Shown here: positions 18,424 to 28,022 of the stretch, piece after piece
How positions within the stretch are numbered: the stretch's first letter is position 1
Layout: the number at the start of each line of letters is the position of its first letter
NCBI RefSeq assembly: GCF_002056295.1
Contig: NZ_CP020100.1
Coordinates: 767,501 to 831,500 of the forward strand
DNA: 64,000 nt
Source: Halopseudomonas phragmitis
GTDB taxonomy: Bacteria; Pseudomonadota; Gammaproteobacteria; Pseudomonadales; Pseudomonadaceae
Direction: 5' to 3'
The notes under the pieces: model-generated
What the model was told of the DNA's origin: nothing
Seen by the model: only the letters and a program-made list of their open reading frames with translations
Database searches by the model: none
Made by a program: the position numbers and the translations under genes

Positions 18424-19185
18424 ATGAACAAGCACAACGATTCCGAGCGCACTACCCATTTTGGCTACCAGACGGTGGCCGAATCGGAAAAGGCCAACAA
18501 GGTCGCCGAAGTGTTCCACTCGGTCGCAGCCAAGTATGACCTGATGAACGATCTGATGTCCGCCGGTATCCATCGGTTATGGAAACGCTTCACCATCGAA
18601 CTGTCCGGCGTGCGCCAGGGCAACCGGGTGCTGGACATCGCCGGCGGCACCGGCGATCTGACTCGCAAGTTTTCGCGTCTGGTCGGCCCGGAAGGCGAGG
18701 TGGTGCTGGCTGATATCAACGCCTCGATGCTCAAGGTCGGACGCGACCGGCTGCTCGACAAGGGCGTGGCTGGCAATGTGCGCTTCGTCCAGGCCGACGC
18801 CGAGGCCCTGCCGTTCCCGGACAACCACTTCGACTGCATCACCATTGCCTTCGGCCTGCGCAACGTCACCCACAAGGACCGTGCGCTGGAGTCAATGCTG
18901 CGGGTACTCAAGCCAGGTGGTCGCCTGCTGGTGCTGGAGTTTTCCAAACCGGGCAACCCGCTGCTGTCCAAGGCCTACGACCAGTATTCGTTCACCCTGA
19001 TGCCGCTGATGGGCAAGCTGGTGACCAACGATGCCGAAAGCTACCGCTACCTGGCCGAATCGATCCGCATGCATCCGGATCAGGAAACCCTCAAGGCGAT
19101 GATGGAAGAGGCCGGCTTTGCCCGGGTCAGTTACCACAACATGACCGGCGGGATCGTTGCCCTGCACCGGGGAATCAAGCCCTGA
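18424..19185 (+). CDS. ubiE: Demethylmenaquinone/2-methoxy-6-polyprenyl-1,4-benzoquinol methylase
   Basis: The SAM-dependent C-methyltransferase of ubiquinone (and menaquinone) synthesis. The 253-residue protein shows motif [13 protein letters not shown] and the UbiE signatures around [11 protein letters not shown] and [15 protein letters not shown]. The ATG at 18424 gives [15 protein letters not shown], close to other Pseudomonas UbiE N-termini; a GTG at 18394 in the same frame is possible. It overlaps ubiJ by one base. Confidence 0.96.
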   Translation: MNKHNDSERTTHFGYQTVAESEKANKVAEVFHSVAAKYDLMNDLMSAGIHRLWKRFTIELSGVRQGNRVLDIAGGTGDLTRKFSRLVGPEGEVVLADINASMLKVGRDRLLDKGVAGNVRFVQADAEALPFPDNHFDCITIAFGLRNVTHKDRALESMLRVLKPGGRLLVLEFSKPGNPLLSKAYDQYSFTLMPLMGKLVTNDAESYRYLAESIRMHPDQETLKAMMEEAGFARVSYHNMTGGIVALHRGIKP

Positions 19186-19808
19186 TGCTGACCCAGGCTC
19201 TGCTCGCCGGGATCGAACGCAGTCTGGCGCTGGCCGTTGCCCGCGACCCGGTGACCGCCCAACGGCTTGGCCGACTGGCCGGCAAGGTACTGTTGATCCA
19301 GGCCCGCGACCCTGACTGGCAGCTGTGCCTGCTCCCCGACGCCGACGGTATTCAGTTGCTGGCCAGCGCCGAACTTGAGCCAGACTGCACGCTGAGCGCG
19401 CCCAGCGCGCTGTTGGCCCGGCTGGCCCTGAGCAGTCAGCGCCAACGCCTGTTGCAGGATCCGGCCCTGACCCTCACAGGTGACAGCCAGGTACTGATCA
19501 GCCTGCAAAACATCATCGCTGACCTGCGTCTGGACGGCGAAGCCGAGCTGGCCCGCTGGGTCGGTCCGGTGGTCGCCCCACTGATCGTCAAGCTGCTGCG
19601 CCATGGTCGTGACTGGGCCGGCCAGACCCACGACAGCCTGACCCGAACCCTGGGCGAGTACCTGACCGAAGAGTCGCGCCAACTGATCGGTCGCGACGAA
19701 GCCGATGTCGCCAGCCGCAAACTTTACGACCTGCGGCTGCGCCTGGAGCGCCTGGAAGCCCGCGTCAATCAACTTGGCCCCACGGACCCGGAAACGCCCG
19801 ACGCATGA
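19185..19808 (+). CDS. ubiJ: Ubiquinone biosynthesis accessory factor (SCP2 domain)
   Basis: The 207-residue protein has an N-terminal SCP2-like lipid-binding domain and a C-terminal helical segment ([17 protein letters not shown]) that may form a coiled coil. UbiJ binds ubiquinone intermediates and scaffolds the cytoplasmic Ubi complex. It overlaps ubiE by one base and ubiB by four (ATGA), the standard ubiE-ubiJ-ubiB operon. Confidence 0.93.
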   Translation: MLTQALLAGIERSLALAVARDPVTAQRLGRLAGKVLLIQARDPDWQLCLLPDADGIQLLASAELEPDCTLSAPSALLARLALSSQRQRLLQDPALTLTGDSQVLISLQNIIADLRLDGEAELARWVGPVVAPLIVKLLRHGRDWAGQTHDSLTRTLGEYLTEESRQLIGRDEADVASRKLYDLRLRLERLEARVNQLGPTDPETPDA

Positions 19809-21397
19809 ACCTGACCGCCTTGCTGCGCCTGCTGCGCATCCTGCAGATCTTTATCCGCTATCGCCTCGACCAGTTGCTGAGCCCGCTGCCGCTACCTTGG
19901 CTGGCGCGCCTGCTACTGGCCATCGGTCCCTGGCGACTGCGTCCGGCGCCGCGCCAGCTCAGCCGCGGCGAGCGGCTGCGGCGGGCCTGCGAGGACCTGG
20001 GTCCGGTGTTCATCAAGTTCGGTCAGATTCTTTCGACCCGCCGCGATCTGCTACCTGACGACATCGCCCTGGAACTGGCCCACTTGCAGGACAAGGTACC
20101 GCCATTCCCGGCTGATCAGGCCCGGCAGCGGATCGAGCAACAGCTCGGCCAACCGATCGAGCAGGTTTTCGCCAGTTTCAGTGATCAGCCACTGGCCTCA
20201 GCCTCGGTGGCTCAGGTGCATGCCGCCCGACTCAAGGATGGCAGCGAAGTGGTGGTCAAGGTCATTCGCCCGGGCATCGGCGAGATCATCGACCAGGATA
20301 TCCAGTGGCTGTTCCTGGCCGCTCGAGCCCTGGAAAAGCTCTCCAGTGAAGGCCGGCGGCTGCGCCCGGTCGAAGTGGTCAGCGACTATGAAAAAACCAT
20401 CTTCGACGAACTTGATCTGCTGCGCGAGGCAGCCAACGCTTCGCAACTGCGACGCAACTTCGAAGACTCGCCACTACTCTATGTACCGCGCATCTACTGG
20501 GACTGGTGCCGCCACAAGGTACTGGTCATGGAACGCATCACCGGCATCCCGGTGACCGACCTGGAGGCTCTGGCCGATCAACGCACCGACATGCGCAAGC
20601 TGGCCGAGCGCGGCGTGGAAATCTTCTTCACCCAGGTGTTCCGCGACAGCTTCTTCCATGCCGACATGCACCCGGGCAACATTTTCGTTGCCCACAAGCA
20701 CCCGTGGGAGCCGCAGTACATCGCCATCGACTTCGGCATCGTTGGCAGCCTCACACCCGAAGATCAGACCTACCTGGCGCGCAACCTGATGGCCTTCTTC
20801 AAGCGCGACTACCGCCGGGTCGCGCAATTGCACATCGACTCCGGCTGGGTACCCGCCGACACCCGGGTCAACGAATTCGAGGCAGCAATCCGCAGCGTCT
20901 GCGAGCCGATCTTCGAACGTCCGCTCAAGGACATTTCTTTCGGTCAGTTGCTGCTGCGACTGTTCCAGACCGCCCGGCGCTTCAATATGGAGGTCCAGCC
21001 GCAACTGGTGTTGCTGCAAAAGACCCTGCTCAACATCGAGGGCTTGGGACGCCAGCTCTACCCCGATCTCGATCTGTGGACAACCGCCCAGCCCTATCTG
21101 GAGCGCTGGATGCGTGAACGGGCACTGCCCCAACAGCAATGGCGCCATGCCCAGCAACACCTGGAACGTCTGCCGCTGCTACTGGACAACGCTCAGCAGG
21201 CGCTGCAGCACCTGGCTCACCCGCAGCCGGCCCGTTCAGCACACAGCCGGTCGGTCTGGCCTTTGCGCCTGGCCGGGCTGCTACTGCTCGGATTCGGCGC
21301 CGCCGGGCTGGGCCTGAATCCCGGCGACTGGAGCCAGACGCCGGCCATACACTGGCTCAGCGGCGCCATTGGCGCCTGGCTGATACTGCGCCGCTAG
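19805..21397 (+). CDS. ubiB: Ubiquinone biosynthesis protein kinase-like ATPase UbiB
   Basis: An atypical ADCK/ABC1 family kinase-like ATPase needed for ubiquinone production. The hallmark KxGQ motif is seen as [16 protein letters not shown], with the Ala-rich loop ([11 protein letters not shown]) replacing a glycine-rich loop. HADMHPGNI and DFGIVG are the catalytic and metal loops. Two C-terminal membrane helices (about residues 485-525) anchor it. The 530-residue length is normal. Confidence 0.96.
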   Translation: MNLTALLRLLRILQIFIRYRLDQLLSPLPLPWLARLLLAIGPWRLRPAPRQLSRGERLRRACEDLGPVFIKFGQILSTRRDLLPDDIALELAHLQDKVPPFPADQARQRIEQQLGQPIEQVFASFSDQPLASASVAQVHAARLKDGSEVVVKVIRPGIGEIIDQDIQWLFLAARALEKLSSEGRRLRPVEVVSDYEKTIFDELDLLREAANASQLRRNFEDSPLLYVPRIYWDWCRHKVLVMERITGIPVTDLEALADQRTDMRKLAERGVEIFFTQVFRDSFFHADMHPGNIFVAHKHPWEPQYIAIDFGIVGSLTPEDQTYLARNLMAFFKRDYRRVAQLHIDSGWVPADTRVNEFEAAIRSVCEPIFERPLKDISFGQLLLRLFQTARRFNMEVQPQLVLLQKTLLNIEGLGRQLYPDLDLWTTAQPYLERWMRERALPQQQWRHAQQHLERLPLLLDNAQQALQHLAHPQPARSAHSRSVWPLRLAGLLLLGFGAAGLGLNPGDWSQTPAIHWLSGAIGAWLILRR

Positions 21398-21430
21398 CGC
21401 GATGCATGACATAACTGGCACACTTAGCCC

Positions 21431-21844
21431 ATGAACCCGATATCCAACGACACCGCCTGGCTGGACTGCATCAAATGGGATGCTGACGGTCTGGTTCCTG
21501 CCATCGCCCAGGACGTACACACCCAACGCGTACTGATGGTGGCCTGGATGAACCGTGAAGCGCTGCGCCTGACCGCCGAGGAAGGGCGCGGCATCTATTG
21601 GTCTCGCTCACGGCAAAAGCTGTGGCGCAAGGGCGAGGAGTCCGGCCACGTGCAGGTACTGCATGAACTGCGCCTGGACTGCGACGCCGATGTGATCATC
21701 CTGATGGTCGAACAGTTGGGCGGCATCGCCTGTCATACCGGCCGTCAGAGCTGCTTCTACCGGGTCTGGAAAGATGGCCAGTGGCAGGTGGTAGACCCGG
21801 TGCTCAAGCACCCCGAACAGATCTACGAGCACAAACATGAGTGA
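21431..21844 (+). CDS. hisI: Phosphoribosyl-AMP cyclohydrolase
   Basis: Opens the adenine ring of phosphoribosyl-AMP in the third step of histidine synthesis. The 137-residue protein is the monofunctional form found in Pseudomonas, with the metal-binding DCDAD motif and the [11 protein letters not shown] cysteine segment. It overlaps hisE by eight bases. These two genes sit apart from the rest of the his genes, here after ubiB. Confidence 0.96.
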   Translation: MNPISNDTAWLDCIKWDADGLVPAIAQDVHTQRVLMVAWMNREALRLTAEEGRGIYWSRSRQKLWRKGEESGHVQVLHELRLDCDADVIILMVEQLGGIACHTGRQSCFYRVWKDGQWQVVDPVLKHPEQIYEHKHE

Positions 21845-22169
21845 TACTCTGACCCGCCTGGCCGCGGTTCTGGAACAGCGCAAGCAGGCCAGTGCCGACG
21901 GCTCCTATGTCGCCAGCCTGCACGCCAAGGGCCTGAACAAGATTCTGGAGAAAGTCGGCGAGGAATGCACCGAAACCCTGCTGGCGGCCAAGGATTGCGA
22001 GCACCGTGACGACAAGTCGGAGCTGGTTTACGAAACCGCCGACCTGTGGTTTCACAGCCTGGTCATGCTCAGCCATCTGGGCCTGGGCCCGGACGACATA
22101 TTGAAAGAACTGGAACGCCGCTTCGACCTGTCCGGTCTTGAAGAGAAAGCGTCCCGTCAACACAAATAG
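21837..22169 (+). CDS. hisE: Phosphoribosyl-ATP pyrophosphatase
   Basis: Removes pyrophosphate from phosphoribosyl-ATP in the second step of histidine synthesis. The 110-residue all-alpha MazG-like protein carries the [14 protein letters not shown] metal-binding helix and the [15 protein letters not shown] helix. In enterobacteria it is fused to HisI; here the two are separate but overlapping, so translation is coupled. Confidence 0.96.
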   Translation: MSDTLTRLAAVLEQRKQASADGSYVASLHAKGLNKILEKVGEECTETLLAAKDCEHRDDKSELVYETADLWFHSLVMLSHLGLGPDDILKELERRFDLSGLEEKASRQHK

Positions 22170-22191
22170 GGCAATGCCCTGGAGGTAGGCA

Positions 22192-22431
22192 ATGGGTTTT
22201 GGCGGCATCAGCCTGTGGCAACTGTTGATCATTCTGCTGATCGTGATCCTGCTGTTTGGCACCAAGCGGCTCAAAGGCATCGGCAGCGATCTGGGCGAAG
22301 CGATCAAGGGCTTTCGCAAATCGGTCAATCAGGACGAAGACAAGCCAGCTAACGACAGCATCGAGAAGAAAGACGCCGATACCATCGACGTCACCGCCGA
22401 AAAGAAACAGGACAGCCAGTCCAAGGACTGA
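22192..22431 (+). CDS. tatA: Sec-independent translocase subunit TatA
   Basis: The 79-residue protein has one N-terminal membrane helix ([15 protein letters not shown]), the conserved FG hinge ([15 protein letters not shown]), an amphipathic helix and a charged tail. TatA oligomers form the passage for folded proteins. AGG lies before the ATG. It is six bases ahead of tatB and follows hisE closely. Confidence 0.95.
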   Translation: MGFGGISLWQLLIILLIVILLFGTKRLKGIGSDLGEAIKGFRKSVNQDEDKPANDSIEKKDADTIDVTAEKKQDSQSKD

Positions 22432-22437
22432 TCGTCC

Positions 22438-22797
22438 ATGTTCGATATCGGTTTCATCGAAATGCTGGTGGTGGCCATCATCGCCCTGCTGGTGCTCGGT
22501 CCCGAGCGCCTGCCTGGTGCTGTGCGCACCGTGGGCCTGACCATTGGCCGGATCAAGCGTGGCTTCAGTGAAGTGCGCGAGCAGGTCGAGCGTGAAATCG
22601 GTGCCGACGAACTGCGCCAGCAACTGCACAACGAACGGATCATGGCCGAGCTGGAGAAGCAGGCCCTGGGCAAAAGCTCCAACGTGAAACGCAACGGTAA
22701 CCAGAACGTCACGACCGATGCGCAGACTGACACACCGGACCAGCCCAGCACAGCTCCTGACCATGACAGCCCAGCACCCCGTGATGAACAGCGATAA
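22438..22797 (+). CDS. tatB: Sec-independent translocase subunit TatB
   Basis: The 119-residue protein starts [21 protein letters not shown], the TatB helix, followed by [12 protein letters not shown], which separates TatB from TatA. With TatC it forms the twin-arginine signal receptor. The C-terminus is hydrophilic and variable. It overlaps tatC by 14 bases. Confidence 0.95.
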   Translation: MFDIGFIEMLVVAIIALLVLGPERLPGAVRTVGLTIGRIKRGFSEVREQVEREIGADELRQQLHNERIMAELEKQALGKSSNVKRNGNQNVTTDAQTDTPDQPSTAPDHDSPAPRDEQR

Positions 22798-23557
22798 CAA
22801 GCCCACACCTGCAGCCGACGACATGCCGCTGGTCGCTCACCTGACCGAGCTGCGCTCCCGGCTGCTGCGCATCATCCTGGTCTGGCTGCTGATCTTTGCC
22901 GGGCTGTTCTACTTCGCCAACGATCTTTATACCTTTATCTCCGAGCCACTGCGGGTCTATCTGCCTGAAGGCACCAGCATGATCGCCACCGATGTGGCCT
23001 CGCCGTTCCTGACCCCGTTCAAGCTGGCCCTGGTCTGTGCGTTGTTCATCGCCATGCCGTTCGTGCTGCACCAGCTCTGGGGCTTCATAGCCCCTGGCCT
23101 GTACAAGCACGAAAAGCGTCTGGCGGTGCCGCTGCTGGTGTCCAGCATCCTGCTGTTCTATGCCGGCATGGCGTTCGCCTATTACGTGGTGTTCCCGCTG
23201 GTGTTTGGCTTTTTCACCAGTACCGCGCCGGCCGGTGTGGCGGTGATGACCGACATCAACAAGTACCTGGATTTCGTCCTGACTCTGTTTTTGGCCTTCG
23301 GCCTGGCGTTCGAGATCCCGGTGGCCACCGTACTACTGGTGCTCAGCGGCGCGGTAACGGTCGAAAAACTTGGCCGCATCCGCCCTTATGTGGTGGTCGG
23401 CTGCTTCGTCATCGGCATGGTACTGACCCCGCCGGACGTTATATCCCAGACCCTGCTGGCGCTGCCGATGTGGCTGCTGTACGAAGTCGGCATCCTGTTC
23501 AGCCGGTTTATCCGCCCGCGCCCCAGTGGCAGTGACGAGTCCCCGCCAGCGGCATGA
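22784..23557 (+). CDS. tatC: Sec-independent translocase subunit TatC
   Basis: A six-helix membrane protein that binds twin-arginine signal peptides. The [17 protein letters not shown] start and the conserved periplasmic and cytoplasmic loops are clear. I chose the ATG at 22784 (257 residues). Another ATG at 22763 is in frame, and neither has a strong ribosome-binding site, in keeping with coupling to tatB. The stop overlaps the rsmE start (ATGA). Confidence 0.95.
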   Translation: MNSDNKPTPAADDMPLVAHLTELRSRLLRIILVWLLIFAGLFYFANDLYTFISEPLRVYLPEGTSMIATDVASPFLTPFKLALVCALFIAMPFVLHQLWGFIAPGLYKHEKRLAVPLLVSSILLFYAGMAFAYYVVFPLVFGFFTSTAPAGVAVMTDINKYLDFVLTLFLAFGLAFEIPVATVLLVLSGAVTVEKLGRIRPYVVVGCFVIGMVLTPPDVISQTLLALPMWLLYEVGILFSRFIRPRPSGSDESPPAA

Positions 23558-24261
23558 ACCTGCTACTGCTCGAAGACGACGACTTCGTCGCCAGCGACCG
23601 GGTGCGGCTCAGCGGGCGACGGCTCAAGCACATGCTGGAGATTCATCAGGCCGAAGTTGGCGACCTACTGCGGGTCGGCCGGCTGGGAGGGCTGATGGGC
23701 CAGGCCGAAGTTCTCAGCCTGAGCCCTGACAGCACCGAACTGCAGGTTCAGCTCGACCAGCCACCGCCTGCCAAGCTGCCACTGACCCTGCTGCTGGCCA
23801 TGCCCAGACCCAAGATGCTGCGCCGCATCCTTCAGCACTGCGCCAGCCTGGGCGTGGCCGAACTCATCCTGCTCAACAGCTATCGGGTGGAAAAGAGCTT
23901 CTGGCAGACGCCGTTTCTGCAGCCCGAGCAAATCCGCCACAACCTGCTGCTGGGACTGGAGCAGGCCCGCGATACCGTGCTGCCACAGGTACGTATTGAA
24001 AAGCGCTTCAAGCCCTTTGTCGAAGATCAGTTGCCAGCGCTGCTGAGCGACAAACAGGGACTGCTGGCCCATCCCGGCCCTTACCCGGCCTGCCCCCGGG
24101 CTGTGACCCAGCCGCTGCTGCTGGCCATCGGCCCGGAGGGCGGCTGGATCCCCTATGAAGTGGACAAACTGTGTCAGGCCGGACTGCAACCGGTACAACT
24201 GGGCGAGCGCATCCTGCGCGTGGAAACCGCAGTTACAGCCCTGATCGGCCGACTGTTCTAA
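23554..24261 (+). CDS. rsmE: 16S rRNA m3U1498 methyltransferase
   Basis: A SPOUT-fold SAM-dependent methyltransferase that modifies U1498 of 16S rRNA. The 235-residue protein has an N-terminal PUA-like domain and the C-terminal knot with [16 protein letters not shown] and [14 protein letters not shown]. It overlaps tatC by four bases, and its stop codon overlaps that of the convergent OsmC gene. Confidence 0.95.
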   Translation: MNLLLLEDDDFVASDRVRLSGRRLKHMLEIHQAEVGDLLRVGRLGGLMGQAEVLSLSPDSTELQVQLDQPPPAKLPLTLLLAMPRPKMLRRILQHCASLGVAELILLNSYRVEKSFWQTPFLQPEQIRHNLLLGLEQARDTVLPQVRIEKRFKPFVEDQLPALLSDKQGLLAHPGPYPACPRAVTQPLLLAIGPEGGWIPYEVDKLCQAGLQPVQLGERILRVETAVTALIGRLF

Positions 24262-24824
24262 ACCCGTTCCAGCATCACCGGCACCGGCCGGCAGACGGTA
24301 TTGCATACCGGCGAATGGTCCTTGGCAAAAGCCAGCAGCTCATCCAGTTCCTGATCGCTGCAATCGGCCTCGATAGCCATCTCAATCCGGATACTTTCAT
24401 AGCCCACCGTGGCCTGCGGATCGAGATTGAGAAAACCTTCCAGATTGATCGTGCCGCTCAATCGGGTCGACAGCTTGCGGATGGTGATACCTCGAGCCGT
24501 GGCATGCAGCACCGTGGTAGTGGTGACACAACCGGCCAGCGCATGCAGCAGGTACTCCACCGGGTTGGCACCTTCATTGTGGCCCAGCAACACCGGCGGC
24601 TCACCGTTGGTGTAAACGAAATCGGCGCTGCGTGACTGGTCTTCGGCACCTACGCCGTAGAAGCCGCGAATCTGCGAGCGGTTTTCCCCGCCATTGATCC
24701 ACTGGTTGCTGGCGCGGAATTCGAATTGCGCCAGGCTGGGCTGGTTACTCAGCAGGTTAATGGTCTGGTCCAGTTGGGCCAGGTCAAGGCCATTGCGGGT
24801 CAGGGCCGGAGCTTGTGCGTTCAT
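24258..24824 (-). CDS. OsmC family protein
   Basis: The 188-residue protein has the OsmC/Ohr fold signatures, with VEYLLHALAGCVTTTTVLHA and a second cysteine in HSPVCNTVCRP. Members reduce organic hydroperoxides through two cysteines. A third cysteine (VCNTVC) lies near the C-terminal site, so the exact peroxidatic residue is uncertain. The ATG at 24824 has GGAAGG upstream; the longer frame would overlap the divergent regulator. The divergent GlxA-type regulator is the obvious candidate controller. Confidence 0.85.
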   Translation of the reverse strand: MNAQAPALTRNGLDLAQLDQTINLLSNQPSLAQFEFRASNQWINGGENRSQIRGFYGVGAEDQSRSADFVYTNGEPPVLLGHNEGANPVEYLLHALAGCVTTTTVLHATARGITIRKLSTRLSGTINLEGFLNLDPQATVGYESIRIEMAIEADCSDQELDELLAFAKDHSPVCNTVCRPVPVMLERV

Positions 24825-24856
24825 CTTGCCTTCCTCATTGCTACAGTGATTATCGA

Positions 24857-24884
24857 TGCAAGCGCTAAAACGTTCGCGCTTGCA
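24857..24884. promoter_or_regulatory. Inverted repeat between the OsmC and GlxA-type regulator genes
   Basis: TGCAAGCGC (24857-24865) and GCGCTTGCA (24876-24884) are perfect nine-bp arms 19 bases centre to centre, placing both half-sites on one DNA face. The divergent position suggests an operator for the adjacent AraC-type protein. Confidence 0.5.
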
Positions 24885-24969
24885 GGCAAGATAAGCTGTC
24901 GACTGGCAGCCGATCAGATGGAGTTTTGACAAAAACAGGGCATTCGTGCCACTTCCGTACGGAGGTTTC

Positions 24970-25998
24970 ATGATGAACGCCAGCAGCCAGCCCGTTCGCG
25001 CCCAGATCCTGGCACTGCCGGAAACCGCCGGCTCAGCGCTGTACGGCATGCTCGACGTGCTGCTGGCCACCGGCAACCTGTGGCAGACCCTGGTCGCCGA
25101 TGAGCCGCCCCGGCGCTGCTTCGAGGTCAGCATCGTCGCCTTGTCCGACAGCCCCTTTCACTGCGGGCACGGCATCCCGGTCGAGCCGGTCTGCAGCATC
25201 AGTCAGGCCCCGCCCGCCGAGCTGCTGATCATTCCGGAAATCTGGCTGGCTCCGGAGGAACGGCTGGACGGTCGCTATCCCGAACTGATGCGCTGGCTGC
25301 AAGCTCAATATCGCGCTGGGGTGGCGATCTATTCAGCCTGTTCCGGCGCCATTTTGCTGGCCGAAAGCGGGTTGCTGGATAACTGCGCGGCGACCTCGCA
25401 CTGGGGCTATCAGGATCTGTTTCGCCAGCGCTACCCTCAGGTTCGATTCCACCCCGAAGCCAACCTGGTGGTCGCTCAGCCCAATGGCCGGCTGGTTACT
25501 GCCGGCGGCACCACCTCCTGGCATGACCTGGCTCTGCACATCATTGCCCGGCATATCGGCATCGGCGAGGCCTTGCGAATCGCCAAGGTCTATCTGCTCA
25601 AGTGGCACGATGAGGGTCAGTTACCCTTTACCGGACTGGTACGGCGTACCCCCCATGCCGACGCCGTGGTCCGGCGCTGCGAAAGCTGGCTGCAGGACAA
25701 CTTTCAGGACAGTCAGGCACTGGCGCACCTGCTGCAACAGGCCGCGCTGCCCGAACGTACGCTCAAGCGCCGGTTCAAGCAGGCCACCGGCTGCTCGCTG
25801 ATTGAGTATTTGCAAAACCTGCGGATCGAAGCGGCCAAACGGCTGCTGGAGCAGTCGCGCCTGGCGATCGAAGACATCAGCCTGGCGGCCGGCTACGAGG
25901 ACACCTCATTCTTTCGCCGGCTGTTCAAACGCCTGACCGGACTGACTCCGGGCCAATACCGGCGCCTGTTCCAGCCACTGGCCCGGGCTCTGGACTAA
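24970..25998 (+). CDS. GlxA-family transcriptional regulator (DJ-1/PfpI + AraC HTH)
   Basis: The 342-residue protein joins an N-terminal DJ-1/PfpI amidotransferase-like sensing domain (about 1-180, with the YSACSGAILLAESGLL nucleophile-elbow region) to a C-terminal double helix-turn-helix AraC domain (about 225-335). Regulators of this kind control catabolic or stress genes, but the ligand is unknown. GGAGG lies before tandem ATGs at 24970 and 24973; either may serve. It is divergent from the OsmC gene, and its stop overlaps that of the convergent HxlR gene. Confidence 0.85.
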   Translation: MMNASSQPVRAQILALPETAGSALYGMLDVLLATGNLWQTLVADEPPRRCFEVSIVALSDSPFHCGHGIPVEPVCSISQAPPAELLIIPEIWLAPEERLDGRYPELMRWLQAQYRAGVAIYSACSGAILLAESGLLDNCAATSHWGYQDLFRQRYPQVRFHPEANLVVAQPNGRLVTAGGTTSWHDLALHIIARHIGIGEALRIAKVYLLKWHDEGQLPFTGLVRRTPHADAVVRRCESWLQDNFQDSQALAHLLQQAALPERTLKRRFKQATGCSLIEYLQNLRIEAAKRLLEQSRLAIEDISLAAGYEDTSFFRRLFKRLTGLTPGQYRRLFQPLARALD

Positions 25999-26492
25999 TC
26001 GGCTCGCGGCGCGCCGACCAGCGTCGGCAGCACGTCATCATCACGCCAGCCAAAACCAGCCTGAACCTGCACATCACGGGCACCGACTGGCTCACCGCAT
26101 TCGGAGCAGACCATCACCGGGCGCATGACCTGGCCACAGCCCTTGTGCACATGCAGCACCGGCGCGCCGCGCTCATCGGCCATATGCCGATCGCCCCAGT
26201 GCACCAGCGCCAGCAGTACCGGGTGCAACTCCAGCCCCTTGTCGGTCAGCCGGTACTCTTCACGTAGCGGGCGCTGCTGATAAACCTGCTTGCGCAATAC
26301 GCCGTGTTCGACCAGTTTTTTCAGACGGTCGGTGAGAATGTGCCGGGTAATACCCAGACGCCGCTCGAACTCGTCGAACCGGCGCACCCCGAGAAAACAG
26401 TCACGCAGCACCAGCAAGGTCCAGCGATCGCCGACCACCGCCAGGGTGCGGGCCAGGGAACAAGGTTGTTGATCGAGATCTTCCCAGCGCAT
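25995..26492 (-). CDS. HxlR-family winged-helix regulator
   Basis: The 165-residue protein carries the HxlR core (CSLARTLAVVGDRWTLLVLRD and FDEFERRLGITRHILTDRLKKL). An extra C-terminal stretch holds a CSECGEP cysteine pair plus an upstream Cys (HKGCGQV). This tail could bind a metal or sense redox state, which is an inference. AAGGAG supports the ATG at 26492. It is divergent from the SDR/isomerase pair, with two operator-like repeats in the gap. Confidence 0.87.
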   Translation of the reverse strand: MRWEDLDQQPCSLARTLAVVGDRWTLLVLRDCFLGVRRFDEFERRLGITRHILTDRLKKLVEHGVLRKQVYQQRPLREEYRLTDKGLELHPVLLALVHWGDRHMADERGAPVLHVHKGCGQVMRPVMVCSECGEPVGARDVQVQAGFGWRDDDVLPTLVGAPRAD

Positions 26493-26532
26493 GGGCAGGA
26501 CTCCTTGAGGATGGTCTGCACAGAATAATAGC

Positions 26533-26589
26533 TTGACAGGTTCCAAAAAGGAACTGAGTATTAATCTGTAGGTTCCAAAACAGAACTAA
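26533..26589. promoter_or_regulatory. Two tandem HxlR operator candidates
   Basis: AGGTTCCAAAAAGGAACT (26538-26555) and AGGTTCCAAAACAGAACT (26570-26587) are imperfect palindromes in direct repeat, exactly 32 bases (three helical turns) apart. A TTGACA box (26533-26538) touches the first copy, so binding there would block the SDR promoter. Confidence 0.65.
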
Positions 26590-26602
26590 CGAGGACAACA
26601 AC

Positions 26603-27331
26603 ATGCCCAAAGCCCAGGTCGCTATTGTCATCGGTGCCGGCGACGCCACCGGCGGCGCCATTGCCCGCCGTTTCGCCCGTGAAGGTTTTACCCTGTGCAT
26701 CACCCGACGTCAGGCCGATGCCCTGCAGCCATTGGCCGAGCAGATCCGCGCCGAAGGTGGCCAGGCGCATGCTTTTGGCTGTGATGCCCGGCGCGAGGAG
26801 CAGATGGTGGAGCTGTTCGAGCACATTGAGCGTGACATCGGCGAGATTGCCGTGGTGGTATTCAATATTGGCGCCAACGTCCGCTTCGGCATTACCGAAA
26901 CCACTGAGCGGGTTTATCGCAAGGTCTGGGAAATGGCCGCTCTGGCGGGTTTTCTCAGCGGCCGGGAAGCGGCCAAGGCGATGCTGCCGCGAGGCCGGGG
27001 CACCATCATCTTCACCGGGGCGACTGCCTCACTGCGCGGCGGCAACGGCTTTGCCGCCTTCGCCAGCGCCAAGTTCGCGCTACGGGCACTGGCCCAGAGC
27101 ATGGCTCGCGAACTCGGCCCGCAGGGTATCCACGTTGCCCACCCGATCATTGACGGGGCCATCGACACCGCCTTTATCCGCGACAATTTCCCCGAGCGCT
27201 ACGCGCTCAAGGACCAGGCCGGGATTCTCGATCCGGAGCACATTGCCGAGCAATACTGGCAGTTGCATTGCCAGCCGCGTGACTGCTGGACCCATGAACT
27301 GGATCTGCGCCCGTGGATGGAAACGTTCTGA
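26603..27331 (+). CDS. SDR family oxidoreductase with Phe in place of catalytic Tyr
   Basis: The 242-residue protein has a Rossmann dinucleotide-binding motif (GAGDATGGAIA, residues 11-21) and the SDR layout. The usual YxxxK active site reads F153-x3-K157, so the catalytic tyrosine is missing; Ser143 is present. Either it works on a restricted chemistry or is a non-classical member; other proteins of this subgroup share the Phe as far as I recall. It heads a two-gene unit with the isomerase, controlled presumably by the divergent HxlR protein. Confidence 0.85.
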   Translation: MPKAQVAIVIGAGDATGGAIARRFAREGFTLCITRRQADALQPLAEQIRAEGGQAHAFGCDARREEQMVELFEHIERDIGEIAVVVFNIGANVRFGITETTERVYRKVWEMAALAGFLSGREAAKAMLPRGRGTIIFTGATASLRGGNGFAAFASAKFALRALAQSMARELGPQGIHVAHPIIDGAIDTAFIRDNFPERYALKDQAGILDPEHIAEQYWQLHCQPRDCWTHELDLRPWMETF

Positions 27332-27367
27332 TTTAACGCATTGAACAAACGCACCGGAGACCTTGCG

Positions 27368-27958
27368 ATGAGCAAACAAGTCGAATTCTTCTTTGATGTC
27401 GGCAGCCCAGCCAGCTACCTGGCCTGGACCCAGCTCCCAGCCCTGGCTGCGCGGCAGCAGGCCGAGATCGTCTGGAAACCCATGCTGCTGGGCGCGGTGT
27501 TCCAGGCCACCGGCAACAGCTCACCGGCCACCATCGAGGCCAAGGGTCGTTATACCCGGCTGGATTTTCAGCGCTTTGCCCAGCGCTACGGCGTCGCCTT
27601 CAACCACAATCCGTACTTTCCCATCAACACCCTGCTGCTGATGCGCGGGGCGGCGGCCTATCTGGACGGTCCGCGCTTTGCCGACTACCTCAGCGCCATC
27701 TTCAAAGCCATGTGGGTGGATGCCCAGGACATGAACCAGCCCGAGGTAGTAGGTACTGTGCTGGCCAAGGCCGGTTTCGATCCGCAGGAAGTATTGGCCT
27801 TGTGCAACGACCCTGCCACCAAGGAGCGGCTCAAGCAATTGACCGCTGAAGCGATTGAGCGTGGAGTGTTCGGGGCACCGACGCTGTTCGTGGCCGACGA
27901 GATGTTCTTCGGCCAGGACCGGCTGGATTTTGTCGAGCAGGCGCTGCAAGCGGAGTGA
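27368..27958 (+). CDS. 2-hydroxychromene-2-carboxylate isomerase family protein (DsbA-like fold)
   Basis: The 196-residue protein has the kappa-GST/DsbA fold: FFFDVGSPASYLAW near the N-terminus, where Ser replaces the DsbA CxxC, and GVFGAPTLFVADEMFFGQDRL near the end. Family members isomerise hydroxychromene carboxylates in naphthalene breakdown using glutathione. No other aromatic pathway genes are near, so the substrate here is open. The start at 27368 follows GGAG; it lies 36 bases after the SDR gene. Confidence 0.85.
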   Translation: MSKQVEFFFDVGSPASYLAWTQLPALAARQQAEIVWKPMLLGAVFQATGNSSPATIEAKGRYTRLDFQRFAQRYGVAFNHNPYFPINTLLLMRGAAAYLDGPRFADYLSAIFKAMWVDAQDMNQPEVVGTVLAKAGFDPQEVLALCNDPATKERLKQLTAEAIERGVFGAPTLFVADEMFFGQDRLDFVEQALQAE

Positions 27959-28022
27959 AAGGCTTGACGACCAGGGTTCCGCGGCCTAGCTTTGGCGGAC
28001 TATCTACACCCGGAACCCTGTC

